Below, piece by piece: positions 47,601 to 58,249 of a DNA stretch of 64,000 bases. The notes below the pieces were generated by a model, which saw only the letters and a list, made by a program, of their open reading frames with translations, ran no database searches and was not told where the DNA came from. The translations under genes and the position numbers were made by a program. This stretch comes from Agelaius tricolor (lineage: Eukaryota > Chordata > Aves > Passeriformes > Icteridae): contig JALJCS010000022.1 in assembly GCA_023055355.1 (NCBI GenBank), positions 6,185,001 through 6,249,000 on the forward strand, in the 5' to 3' direction. The stretch's first letter is position 1. Every line of letters begins with the position of its first letter.

Positions 47601-50600
47601 CACTGAGTTAACCCTTGGTCTGATTTTAACCAGTCCTGCTCTGGGTGTATGTCAAGAATTTCTTTGTGTCTCTTCCTTGTGCATACCTTTTCTGTCTTAT
47701 TCATTAATTCTTCTCATGCCTACAATGCCTCAGAGAGCAGGTATTACATGCAGCTGTTCAGGCTGGGACAGGCTGACCATGAGGGTTAGAAGATAAAGAA
47801 TTTGGATTTTAAGCCTGAAGCAGAGGGAATAGCACAAAGCTCATGTTTCTGTTTTGGCATGTGTGAAAAATAAATAACCTTGCTGTATAGAGAACAAGAA
47901 ACAACAATATTTGTTCATTGGATAAAAATATTTCTCTTGCCTCATAAGTTTAACATCTGCTAACATCTCTGGACCTATTCTCTGCTCAGTGACATGCAGA
48001 CAACTGGCTTCCTAACTAATCCCTTGTATTTACTTCCTTTTAGCAGTGTGAGTCCCCATTTCAAGCATCTGATGTGTTTTTATTGGTGGTTCCCTCATCC
48101 AGGCCCAGATCTTGAAAACTCTTTGTTAAGTAATTGTCACTCATGCCAACAGGATGTATCTTACCATGTTTTCTGTGAATATTTGCTGATTCTGGTATTT
48201 CTTTACAAAAAGGGAAAATGCATGTTAATCTGTACAACTGAGCCTGTTAAATACAAGCCCATTCTTTCAGCAGGATAAAATTCTGGGAGGAAGTGAGGAA
48301 AACCTGCTGTTATCAGATCCAGAGGAAAACACGAAAAAGGATGAAGAAGATTATTACCAAACTCCCAGCAGTGTTTTAGCTAAGGTAGTTTATCAGCTGT
48401 GGGTTCTGCTGCCCTGATAACAGCTCCAAGGACACAGGAGACATTTAATGAGCCAAAGAGGAACTGGTAGGAGGAACCACTTGTACCTTGCAAAAGGAAT
48501 ACGTAGATAAAGTACTAGGTAATAGAGCTTTCATTTATACAAGAAAAAAAATACACTAGACTGATTCAAAAGATCTTCCTGGTGCAAAGTGGCATTTTGA
48601 CAAAAACATTGCTGATTTTGTTGAAATTCCCCAAACTGTTTCATTGTTAATGGCTTTTGCCTGTTGTATAATGGGGTAGGGTTGGGGTTATTTTCTGAAA
48701 TTGGAAGCTTCATTTAGAGAATGTAGCAGTACATTAGTTTTATGTATTTTGAAATGTAATTCTGTTGAAAAACCAGTAAGCTGCATAAAAGCAGTACTTT
48801 TAAAACACTGCAGTGTATTTTGGTATCTGCATTTCACTGTGAAACAAGGCAGCAGGAAAAATCATGCTGTTAATTTTATACAAATTTTGGCACCCAGTTT
48901 GGGAGGCTAATTTCAGGAGAAGATAAGTGGTCAGGAGAAGTGGTCAGTTTTCTGCAGAAGTCACAGACTGTACATCAGACTGAAGGACATCAACGATGGT
49001 AATGTGGTCATATAATCTAAGTGCTCTAAGTCAAGCATACCCAAGTACAAGTCTCCTTTTTCAGCCTGCTTAAATTAAAAGGCAACAATTTTTTTCTTTT
49101 TTTTTTGGTGGTAGTACTTCAGAATATACAGAATATAGCTGGTCATGTCCCAGTCTGGCAGTTCCAATAATTCCAGCTTTAACTTTTAAGTTTCAAGCAC
49201 CTTTCTAGTTCCCAGTTTCTGGGAATTGACTGATTTGAGGAAACCCAGGCTATATCAGCCAATATGTTTAAACAGCACCAGCACAGAACAAAATAGGGAA
49301 ATTAAAAGGGTTTTTTTCTGTAGGCAGGGCAATGACATTAATGTCCTATATTGCTGTGTGTTTCTGACAGTGCACTACTGAAATATCAAAGCCTGACCCT
49401 ACAGCTGAGTCTGATGTCCCTGTGCAAGAGAAGCCAGAGCAGAACAGCCCAGTAAAGGAAAACATTTATATGTCAATGAAATCAATGTAAGTAGCAACTT
49501 CATTAACGTTTTGGGAATTGAATGTGGCACAGCAATAGAGATAGAGCTGGCATCTCTGGTATTTGTGTAACAAGATCTAGAGGCTGCATCTTGTTTGAAT
49601 GAATCCTTGTTGAGTCTTAGTTCACAAAGTTCAGCATTCATGGGAACACTGGAGTCAAATTCAAACTGATCAACATGAAATTTTAGCTCACACTGCACAC
49701 TCCTGCACTTACACAGGCTCTGACTATACAATGCAGCACCTTTGGTTGACTCACACTTTTTCTGGGTTTTCATGACAGCAGCTCACCACTTTACTGAGTC
49801 ACTGCATCCAACAACCTTTCAGACCAGTGCTCTCCAAAGCAGGCAGCATTATCTGGAGGTTAAAAGAGAAAGATAGATATGGGCCATTAGCTCCCAGCTT
49901 TTCCATGTAGAAGTTGTGTGAGTTATGACACATCCTCCCTTTCATTTTGCCATCCAAAGAGCGGCTCTGTTGCTGTGTGTTTTGAAGGTACAGTGTGACA
50001 AAGAATGACCTGAACTTTGTGTCACAGTTCTAGGGCCACAAGGCCCTAGCCTCCACAACACATCACTGAATACTGAAGAGAATTGTGCCTGCAGGGTAAA
50101 GCTCCTCCTGAGCCAGAGGAGGGGTCGGTAGCTGTTAGCTGTGGCCTGACACCTGCAGACAGTCAGATCTTAGCCACATGGAGAGAGGCAACTGGGAAGG
50201 CAGACCCACTAACCAGACAATCCCATTAGATTAATTCAAGCTTCTCTGTGCCTTTGGGACCCCCCCAGGGGGAATAACTATAAAAAACCTCACAAGGTTA
50301 TGCCATCTGAGTTAAAATATACCAAGAGCAGTTTTTGCTACTAACCCCAGTCTTGTTCGAGGCACAATGGGGAGTCAGCTCCAGGCAATATAAGGCTTAT
50401 CAAATAAAACTAAAATGATTTCAAGTAGTTCTGAGTTATCACATCTCCCAAGGGACAGCTTTACATCCCTGAAGAACCCAGTACAGCCAAGGCCAACAAT
50501 CTGTACTCAGTTTCTTTGTCAAGGCATGCTGTTAGCTGAAATGTTTCCAGGCTTAATAAATAGTTTTTGCATACTGAAAATGTTTATTTTGAGATTTATG

Positions 50601-52636
50601 GTCCATTTTTAGAAAGGCTGTTTATTTTACTTAGATTTTATTTTGTCCACTGGATATTCTACAAGAACTTGTTATTCTTTGCTTTATTGAGGGCTGCTTG
50701 ATCCAGCTTCAAACACAGCAAGAGTGCCTGGAATTGTCGAACCCCTTAATTTTTTATCATCATTCCTCTTTAGTAAGCTGCTGGATGAGACATGCCAGCT
50801 CACGTGCAGACGTGATGGGCTCCCATCCCCTCCCAAATGCCAGAGCAACAGTGCATCTCCAAGAGACTTAGAAGCAGACAAAGGCACACAATTCCCAGAA
50901 AGCAGCGCCAGCCTGCAACCAACCCTCCAGAGAAGGCAAAGCTCATTGCCCCTCTCAGTGGTTCACTTGTCTATACTGCTCAGGTAAGTGTCTTCTCCAG
51001 CTGGTAGCAGAGGAGACAGACATGTTCATGGGCTTCATCCTGCCAAGCCTAGCAGCATTCCAGAGGCACTTTAGTCATGCTTTTAGTCATAGCATTCAGT
51101 TTTAGGGAGTCTGCAAGGAGCAGGGAGCTGGACTCAATAATCCTTATGGGTCCTTCCAATTTGAACTGCTCTGTGATTCTGTGGTCTCTGATGTTTTTCT
51201 CTCACAGTCAAGTTACAGATGAGATGCAGCTGCAGAAACGGGATATTTTTGTACCCCTGGCTGATATTAACAATTACCTAAAACTTACTGAAGCAGCAGG
51301 ACGAATATGGTAAGTCTGGATGTCTTGTGGCAGTGCCTGTGAGATGGGAACAAGTGTCAGGCACAGAAGTGTCCAGTTGCAGACACCCATGTGCAGTTTT
51401 GGCAGGGCAGAACAGGGCAGGGGCAGGGCTTGCTGACACTTCAGTGATTCCTTCTGCTCTCTCTGATTCTTTTTGTACTGGAGTTTGTGTTTCAAATGCT
51501 GTTGTAAAGAAGAATGCAGCATGCTGAGGAATAATTAGTGATGGTTTCAACCAGATCAAAAATGTACAAAGTCGTTGAACGTGTGTGTCATTTCCAGAGG
51601 GCAGCCCCACGAATGGAATCCTGTCCAAAAGTGCAGTGATACAGGATATCCTGTGTGGTTCCTTTGTTCTCTGCCCTCCACAGTGTCTCACAGTGGGCTG
51701 GTCCTCTCAGGCTGGGCTGCTTGTTTAACCACGGAGACCACGTGGTGGCTGTGAATGATCTGCAGCCCCAGGGTGTGGAGGAGGCTTACCTCTTCATCAG
51801 CAGGTCCATGAGAAAGGAGGTAAGCTTGACTAACCTTGACTCAAATGTATCAAGCCAAATGAGAAAGCAATTCCCTCTTTTCCATTTCAATTCAAACCAG
51901 TTTAATCTGGTCTAAGTTTGGCATGAATAACTCCAGCACCCAGTATCTCCTCAGCATCATTCTGATGTGGTGTCTGGTATTGCTGTGTGGGGAACACAAG
52001 GCCAGCACTGCAGAGTTTGTACAAGAGTTTGAGCAACACCAAGAGATGTTACTGAGCAACCATAAACTGGAGTTACTTGGGATTTTTTTGCCTAATGCAT
52101 ATAAATTGCAAGTTTTGGGAAATAAACCATTGCCTCCAGTGGATGTGTGGTTGCTTGTAGTGGTTTGGGTATTGAGGGCAGAGCCCCGGACTCCTATGTC
52201 CTCTTGCTTATCAAGCACTACACATCTCCTCGTGTGAGACTGGGTTTTTTGAGGAACATGGGACATTTCTAAGATGTTCTTTAACCCAACTGTGATCCAC
52301 AATGTGTTTCTGAACTCCTTTCTCAGTATTGAGGTTCATGACCCATATCCAAACACATTAATGTTTGAATTCTGCTGAGAAGGTTGAGGTCATGAGATGC
52401 TATTGCCATCTAAAGAAAGGAAAGCCAGTCTCAGCAAGGAAAAAAAATACTCATCTCTCTTTATGGAGAATTTTTATTTAGCTGGTTCAAACACAAGTCA
52501 GATAGTTGCACAAATATTGACCAGATATAACAAGCTATAAAAATGTCCTTTTTTTTTCTTTTTTAAGGTGAAACTTACTGTATGTAGGATTCCACATTCA
52601 GATACCTTCCATGCTAAAGGCTGCTCATGTTCCTGA
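41601..52636 (+). CDS. PLEKHS1: PLEKHS1, pleckstrin homology domain-containing family S member 1
   Basis: Adaptor-type protein with an N-terminal PH domain, expected to bind membrane phosphoinositides and feed into PI3-kinase signalling; its function is poorly characterised. Thirteen coding exons: 41601-41631, 42051-42142, 42234-42340, 43704-43838, 45024-45099, 45759-45866, 46518-46613, 48271-48384, 49371-49486, 50774-50983, 51208-51309, 51684-51819 and 52568-52636. They join in frame to 463 residues, close to the human length of about 462. Residues about 20-140 form the PH domain (CKHGFLIKSPP, SWKRRLFVLSK, MFKCLPEQVMSI and the terminal-helix Trp in IDDWV). Residues 148-350 are a low-complexity linker with tyrosine motifs DYYQTP (243-247) and YMSM (286-289). 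Residues 350-450 are conserved, with LSVVHLSILL, INNYLKLTEAAGRI and a PDZ-like RLGCLFNHGDHVVAVNDL. The ATG context is CAGGATGG. The C-terminus ends at GCSCS, where human continues. Confidence 0.95.
42051..42142 (+). CDS. PLEKHS1: PLEKHS1 coding exon 2 (PH domain start)
   Basis: Encodes RIQNTFCPEGGVCKHGFLIK then SPPLQLFSSQ; matches human EVCKQDYFIKSPPPQLF. Acceptor GATTAG, donor GTATAC. Confidence 0.94.
42234..42340 (+). CDS. PLEKHS1: PLEKHS1 coding exon 3 (PH domain)
   Basis: Encodes NSWKRRLFVLSKSSTGNYIL then KYLKGQHVKGSIAVD and a split Gln. The WKRR-L-FVLS core is the classic PH strand 2 to 3 signature. Donor GTATGT. Confidence 0.95.
42603..42640. repeat. Tandem 20-bp duplication
   Basis: CAGGCTGTGTTCCTGCATCC is followed directly by a second copy differing only at its end. 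Intronic in PLEKHS1. Confidence 0.88.
43704..43838 (+). CDS. PLEKHS1: PLEKHS1 coding exon 4 (PH domain)
   Basis: Encodes SIQVGISNAEIMETVRKMFK then CLPEQVMSISTGNRCYYLVG. The human counterpart reads [23 protein letters not shown]. Donor GTGAGC. Confidence 0.96.
45024..45099 (+). CDS. PLEKHS1: PLEKHS1 coding exon 5 (PH C-terminal helix)
   Basis: Encodes QEIDDWVTLISSVCREDKRS then GCCPQ. The Trp in DDW is the invariant Trp of the PH C-terminal helix. Donor GTGACA is weaker than the others. Confidence 0.93.
45759..45866 (+). CDS. PLEKHS1: PLEKHS1 coding exon 6 (linker)
   Basis: 36 codons in phase 0 beginning NQDPPNPEVKSRTSSLPLFL and ending SYQK before GTAAAC. Poorly conserved in sequence, but it resembles human SLGNKRTLFYSSPLLG in composition and position. 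Confidence 0.8.
46518..46613 (+). CDS. PLEKHS1: PLEKHS1 coding exon 7 (linker)
   Basis: 32 codons in phase 0, ENGSSEDKNRPYSDPGPHQA then QCDSSRGVCPSL, with a TATACAG acceptor and GTGAGC donor. Called by frame continuity and splice sites; conservation is low. Confidence 0.75.
48271..48384 (+). CDS. PLEKHS1: PLEKHS1 coding exon 8 (YQTP tyrosine motif)
   Basis: 38 codons ending KKDEEDYYQTPSSVLAK, matching human EENHYLTPRSVLLEL. Tandem acceptors CAGCAG allow a one-residue Gln difference (start at 48271 or 48274). Donor GTAGTT. Confidence 0.9.
49371..49486 (+). CDS. PLEKHS1: PLEKHS1 coding exon 9 (YxxM motif)
   Basis: Encodes CTTEISKPDPTAESDVPVQE and ends KENIYMSMKS with a split Ile before GTAAGT. 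YMSM is a YxxM motif; human has HYEPM at the matching place. Confidence 0.9.
50774..50983 (+). CDS. PLEKHS1: PLEKHS1 coding exon 10
   Basis: Long linker exon ending QSSLPLSVVHLSILL, matching human GSASLTVVQLSILI. Acceptor TTTAG, donor GTAAGT. Confidence 0.92.
51121..51185 (+). mobile_element. CR1 LINE 3'-end fragment
   Basis: GGAGCTGGACTCAATAATCC, then TTATGGGTCCTTCCAATTTG and CTCTGTGATTCTGTGG match the plus-strand CR1 3' tail. It ends about 20 bases upstream of PLEKHS1 coding exon 11, close to the acceptor's polypyrimidine tract. Confidence 0.85.
51208..51309 (+). CDS. PLEKHS1: PLEKHS1 coding exon 11
   Basis: Encodes QVTDEMQLQKRDIFVPLADI then NNYLKLTEAAGRI; human has PPDVINYLALTEATGRI. A CR1 fragment ends just 5' of it. 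Confidence 0.95.
51684..51819 (+). CDS. PLEKHS1: PLEKHS1 coding exon 12 (PDZ-like core)
   Basis: Encodes VSQWAGPLRLGCLFNHGDHV then VAVNDLQPQGVEEAYLFISR; human has [21 protein letters not shown]. Donor GTAAGC. Confidence 0.96.
52568..52636 (+). CDS. PLEKHS1: PLEKHS1 coding exon 13 (stop)
   Basis: Encodes VKLTVCRIPHSDTFHAKGCS then CS and TGA at 52634-52636. Human LKLTIGRIPNSETFHAASCMC matches, but human continues for about 30 residues more. The stop codon merges into a run of 12 A. Confidence 0.93.
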   Translation: MKLTVCRIPHSDTFHAKGCSCS

Positions 52637-55600
52637 AAAAAAAAAAATACCTCAATGATTAGGTAAGTGCCAAAACTCAAGGGGAAAGGTCAGGGAGGAG
52701 AAGGTGATATATGTAGAGATAATCATCTTCCTGAGCTGCCAGACATCTTTTGTTGCTGAAGTACAAAGAACGGAGAATGTGGATTTTGATTTATGTCCTA
52801 ATAACTTACTTTGTGGCATGAATGGCATGTATTTGGCTTATATTTCATGTTGCCATGTCTTTCTGTTACCTGGGAGAAAATGAGGGTCTGACCATTTACA
52901 TGACCTTTGCACTGTGTATACTTTTCACTTCAGCAGGAAATACTGGTTTGTGCCTCTGCTCACCTCTTTACACTCAGTTACAATGGTTTATTAGTGAACT
53001 CCTAATCACTCAGAGGTGGCCAAACAACCAGCATTGTTGTTAGCATTTGGCCTAAAGCTGTGTGAATCCTAAACCTGGATTCCCCTGAGCTACAGAAGGG
53101 TCAAGTGAGCTAAGGGCTGCAATGTGGGAGGAAAGGCTGGTGTATAAAATGGTGTTATGCCCCTCTTATGATACAGCCACAAAAATACGTCCAAGGGATG
53201 ACAGGAAGAAGAGCTGGTTGGAGAAAGAATGTGTCTGGAGCACCTTTGGGTTCATTGGCAGCCAAGATAAGCCCTAAGTGAAAAAGGAATGAATGGATCT
53301 GGGAGAGAGAAGGGCTGGCCTGCTGTGTGAAAAGTAAAGACAGCTGGGAAAACCACAGAGAGAAATGATGTATCTGAAGGCATGTGCTCTCACCCTGATG
53401 CAAACAGTTCAATGTTTCTCACAGAGAATGTTTTGATGCTACCAAGCAGTACCACAGGGATGTCACTGGTGCAGCAGGATTCCCAGAGCAAGTGCTCATT
53501 TGTCTCCCAAACAAGGATGTTTCCTGTAAATGTTTATTTGTGGAAATGCCTTCCTTGCATTGCTACCATAGAAACATGACCAATTTTCAGCTGATAGCAC
53601 ACCAAAAGGAAATTGATAGGGAGCTGCCTTCAGGAGAGCTCCAGTGGGTGCCAAAAGGGAGTTTTGTCCTGTCCTAGAGTGACCTCTGTTGCTTAGAGCA
53701 CCGTGGTGTGACATGGCAGAACACATACCTGTGCCCTGCATGAACATGGACACTTGGTGTGGGCATTTTCACACACCCATACTGCTGTAAAATAGATACT
53801 GGCAATATACAGTGCTGTGGCAACAGACAGAATCACTGGGTTTGAGTACTGATCGTTTTATCTTGCCAGACACAACCAAAATAACCACTGGGTTTAGCAG
53901 GCACAGGAATACTGATATTAAGAGGTTTATATAAGCTTTGATTAAGGTGAATTTGGCTCAAAGGAGGTATTTATCCAGCCTTCAACAGAATAAGGCCGGG
54001 TTGGCTTCTACAGTAAGGAACTACACTCACTAAAAATCAGCATTGGTGTAACTTACTTCAGTAGTAAATTTGACAAATTTGGTGGGCTTAAAAAAAAATT
54101 GTTATAAAATTTTATTCAGCTGAAGATGAAAACAGCATCATGTAACTCAAAGCAGGCAAACACAAATATGTATATAATCTATTCAGACTCAGCTCCTGTT
54201 CAAAAGATTAATTTCCAGACTGAATGTTTCCACAGCCTGTCACTTCTGCCTTTGAGATAAGAGTGTTTGGGACGTGCTTGTTTCTCAAGGTGGAAAGGAT
54301 CACATTTTGATTTTTCTGTTTCAGTGGTGTTCAAAGGCCTGTTTGTGCTGAATTCTGCATAAATACAGAGGGACCTCCCAGTTCTGGAACTACAGAGGCT
54401 GAAAATGGAAGAAAACACATTCCTTGGGAGCTCTTCTCCAAAGCTGCTATGGGAGTCTTTGCTCGGCACTGCTGCTTTGAGCACAGCAGATCCATTTCTG
54501 CCTCAGGAGCCCCTGAGGGATGGGATGGCTGGCTGTCACTGTCCAGGGCTTCTTCCAGCCCTGAAACTCTGTCAGTCTGCTAGGACAGTCCTCATGGCCT
54601 GAATCCTAAAATCACACATCACCTACTTCAAGAGCCTCTACTGAGGATGCTGTCCTCAGCCTTTCCTGGCCAAAGTTTGCCTCAGCTCTTCTGAACTTTG
54701 GAAGAGGAAAGTCCAAACTTTTCTGTGTTTTTCCAGGACTCATCTCTCTGTAAAATCAGGAAATTATTTTTTAATATTTATCCTAGACTTCTTTTTCAGA
54801 AAATTAACATGATTTTTTTCTTGCCCTATTTTCAGTGGGCATAGGGAATATTTGAATCACCACTGTCTGCACAGAAATCTTCATTATGGAAGATATTTTT
54901 TCTACCTATTCTCCCTTCTCCTTTTCTTAGACCAAACATCCTGCATTCTTCCATCATTTTTTCAAACACTTCCTGAAAATGGTAATGCAAGACAAATACC
55001 TTGTGTTTCCAGTTATGGATGAACAGAGGAAGTGAGAAGTTGAAATGCAAAGAATTCAATTCAAATTGAATTCAAAGAATTCAAATTCCTTTTGAATTCC
55101 ATCAAAAAGAAATCCAAAGCCATGGAACAATTTCCTAGAACTTCACAGAGAAACATTTCTCCAAAGAGGTGAATTGGTGAAGATTCTCCCATGGTGGGAG
55201 AAGAGCCCCCTCCATGGAACCTGCTGCTGAAGCAGCTGTTGAGCACTGCATGCTGCACCTCTCAGCCATGGAAGAATGTTACTTTTGGACAAAACCAGGA
55301 TTTGGTCAGATATAGCATGTACAGAATAATTCCAGAATATTTTAGAGAACTGGGGGATTACTTCTGTGCTTCAGTAAACAGTTACTCCATAATGTGTTAC
55401 TCCATAATTGATCATTATGTCAGTTTGCACAGTGCTAAATGCAGATAATTAATGTCACATATTGGCTGATTCATAACACTTACAGAGATACAATATGGAA
55501 ATTACATTGGTACAGTAAATTCTGGTAGGATGTGTGAAGTTGTCTGCCCACATATGATAAATAAATGTCCTAACACTTTACAACACATTGTATGCTGCAA

Positions 55601-58223
55601 AACACCTCATTTTCTCCTAACACAGCCCCTCCTTGTCCTGCAAAGATTACCTGTAACTTCCCAGTAATATGCAGCTGAGTCACTTAACAGCCCATTTTAA
55701 AAAACCTACACTTAAATAAAGATTTAGGTTGTTTCCCTGGCTGCTAATTTGTGGCAGGTTCCTATGCTGCTCTCACTCATTAGTGGCTGCTAATATTTCC
55801 CATGGATTCCCAAACTTGACTCATGCTCTTTCTACCCCAGCATCTAGGAAGATGGAAATTGCCCAGGAGAAAAGCAAATCCTGGAAAAGAGATAAAGTTA
55901 GGTAAGGGAAGTCTCTATATTGATGTGAGGTCATTGAAGTTAAGAAAAAAGCCCATTGAACAGAAAGCACAAACCAGGGCACACAACCTCCACTTTTCTC
56001 CCAAGGGCAACACTCCTGAGAGCTGGGCTTGGAGCAATAAAGTGATCAAGAGAGCAGAGGTCCTGCAGGAGAATGGGTCCAGCCAGGGAAGGTTATCTGT
56101 GCAGTGTCCACCCTGAAGTGAGCCAGAGACAAGCTCTGTGTAATGTTTAATTCTCTTTTAGAGTCCCTTCAGCCTGGGGATTGGAGGGATATCTGTATAT
56201 GTAATAGGGACATCTAAATAAATACCTATAAATTTAACAGGGGTATCTAAATAACAACCAGACATACTTCAGTGTGGCAGGAATTTCTGCAAAGGGAAGC
56301 AAAGAGGAGCAGCTGCAGCAAAGGGGAGTGATGATACCCTGCCCTCTGCAGAGAGAGTGCATCCGTGGTGAGCTGGGGACACCAGGTGCTTCATCTGTGT
56401 TTTGCCCCAGATTTCCTGGTGACCTCAGGAGGGCCATTTCCTCACACACACTCAGTAAAATTCAAGGAGTGGTTTCAGACACATTTGCAATTGTGCTGTC
56501 TCTTACCATGAATGTGATCTCCAGCACCACATTCTACACTAGGAGTTGCTTTAGCTCCCAGAAAATTCCCGGAGAAGCCTCCATCAGACCTGTATGTTAC
56601 AGGCATGGGGTGGGTTCATCCATGCCCTGTGCTATGGGGAGGTGCTGCTGTGCTGGTTCCACGCCAGGGGAGAAGCCACCCTTGATGTCCTGCAGGAGCT
56701 GGCTCACCTGAGTCCCTCCAGGCACCTGTCCTGAGGGAATGTGGGCTGATGCTCCCACTGCCCTGCAAGGAACTGGCTCACATCACCTGTGCTGCTCGTG
56801 GAAAGCTGCACTGCAGGGATGTGGAAATCCTCCCAGCCACAGGGAATCCTCCAGCATTTCAGGCCCTTTAGGGGACACGCTGATACTTACAAAGGTGTTT
56901 CCCTGCTGGTGCTCCCTTGGTCAGAGCAGGGGCTGGAAAGTGCATGTGCTGTCTGGTTGGGTCTCTGGAGATGACAGGGTAATCTGAGATGCTCCAAGGG
57001 CTTTCTTTGGTTTGTTTCCCAGGGATGAGCACTCCTTCCATGCACATGCCTCACCACAGCCAGGCACTTCCCTCCTGCAGGCCGGCCAGCAAGTCACTGC
57101 AAGGAGCTTGGGGCATGCCAGACAGTTCCTAGAAATGCCACTGGAATTTGGAATGTTCCTTTTGGCCCCTTACCACCTTCTCATTGATTGCATCCCTTAA
57201 AGAAGTGGAGAAGCCAGACAAGGTTGATACAAATCTTTCATTCAGGAAAATCACTTTAAATGAAGCCATCCCTTCACTGTGGGGACCCTCAGTGACCAGG
57301 AGCTCTTTGCTTGCTGCTGACAGCTCCTTGGTGGCTCCATCTTAGAGCAGGACCAGCACTTTGGGGGGCACCAAGCTGCTCTGGTGACAGCAGGCCTGGT
57401 CTTGCCTCAGCAAGTGTCTGGCCATGTTCAGTTTTTCATCCTGAGTTGATCTGTGCCTGAGAATTTGTTTTGTTTATAACCCAGCAGTGGAGGATGAAAT
57501 TGAAGCATTGGTGGGAGCATTAAGATCACAGCTATCAGTGGTGCTAATCTCCTTTTAAAATGTTGGATGTTTGTGATGTTCATCAGTAGGGACATCACTG
57601 AGCTACATCCTTTTTTATTTCCTGTCTCTGTAAGTTTTCCCAAGAAATCTGCTTCTGTTTCTGTCTGTGCCTGTAAAACATAGCATAAAGCCATGGTTTA
57701 TGCCTCAAGGCTGTTGGAAGGATACTCCCTCCATCAGTGATGAGGGTTGCCCAATTTTTTTAACTAGGAGAAGCCAATGTTTTCAAGTAGTTGCTCCTCA
57801 GCAGCATCTACTGATCAGTCACATATTCTACACCAGGAAACTTTTTGCCAAAATAATCTCATTTATATGCTAAATGTCCTGAAAGTAAGTGCCCTACAGG
57901 AATTCTGGCCTTCTGTCCTCCAATTTGCCCCCCTTCTATTTTATTCAATGTCCAAAGTCATTCTTCACAGATGTCATTTTGCTTCCAAGCAATTGCCCTC
58001 GTGCTCCAGTTTCTAAGAATAAAAGTGAATTCTGGCAGCCTAACATTTCTGAGAAATCCCCAGTAGTGGAAAAGTAGCTGGGGGGGAGAACAAAGAGGAA
58101 GGAAAACTCAGTCATGAGGAACAACTATAAACAGCAAGAGGGACTGTGGATAGGGAAAAAAATATGTCAAAGATGGTAAAACAGGAGTTCTCTGCTGTAA
58201 GTACATTTTTGTTATATGTGGTG

Positions 58224-58249
58224 TTTTTTTTTTTAAAAAAAAAAAAAAA
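58224..58249. repeat. Poly-T/poly-A palindrome
   Basis: A run of 11 T joined directly to 15 A, able to fold back on itself. Low-complexity; no retroposed gene is attached on either side. Confidence 0.85.

Noticed and set aside
51923..52237. 104-codon plus-strand frame with a hydrophobic start in the last PLEKHS1 intron
   Set aside because: It looks like a signal peptide at first, but it lies within an intron, has an overlapping minus-strand frame of similar size and matches nothing recognisable.
58224..58249. Poly-A run as the tail of a processed pseudogene
   Set aside because: No coding-like sequence precedes it on either strand and no target-site duplication was found; the adjoining T and A runs look like simple low-complexity DNA.
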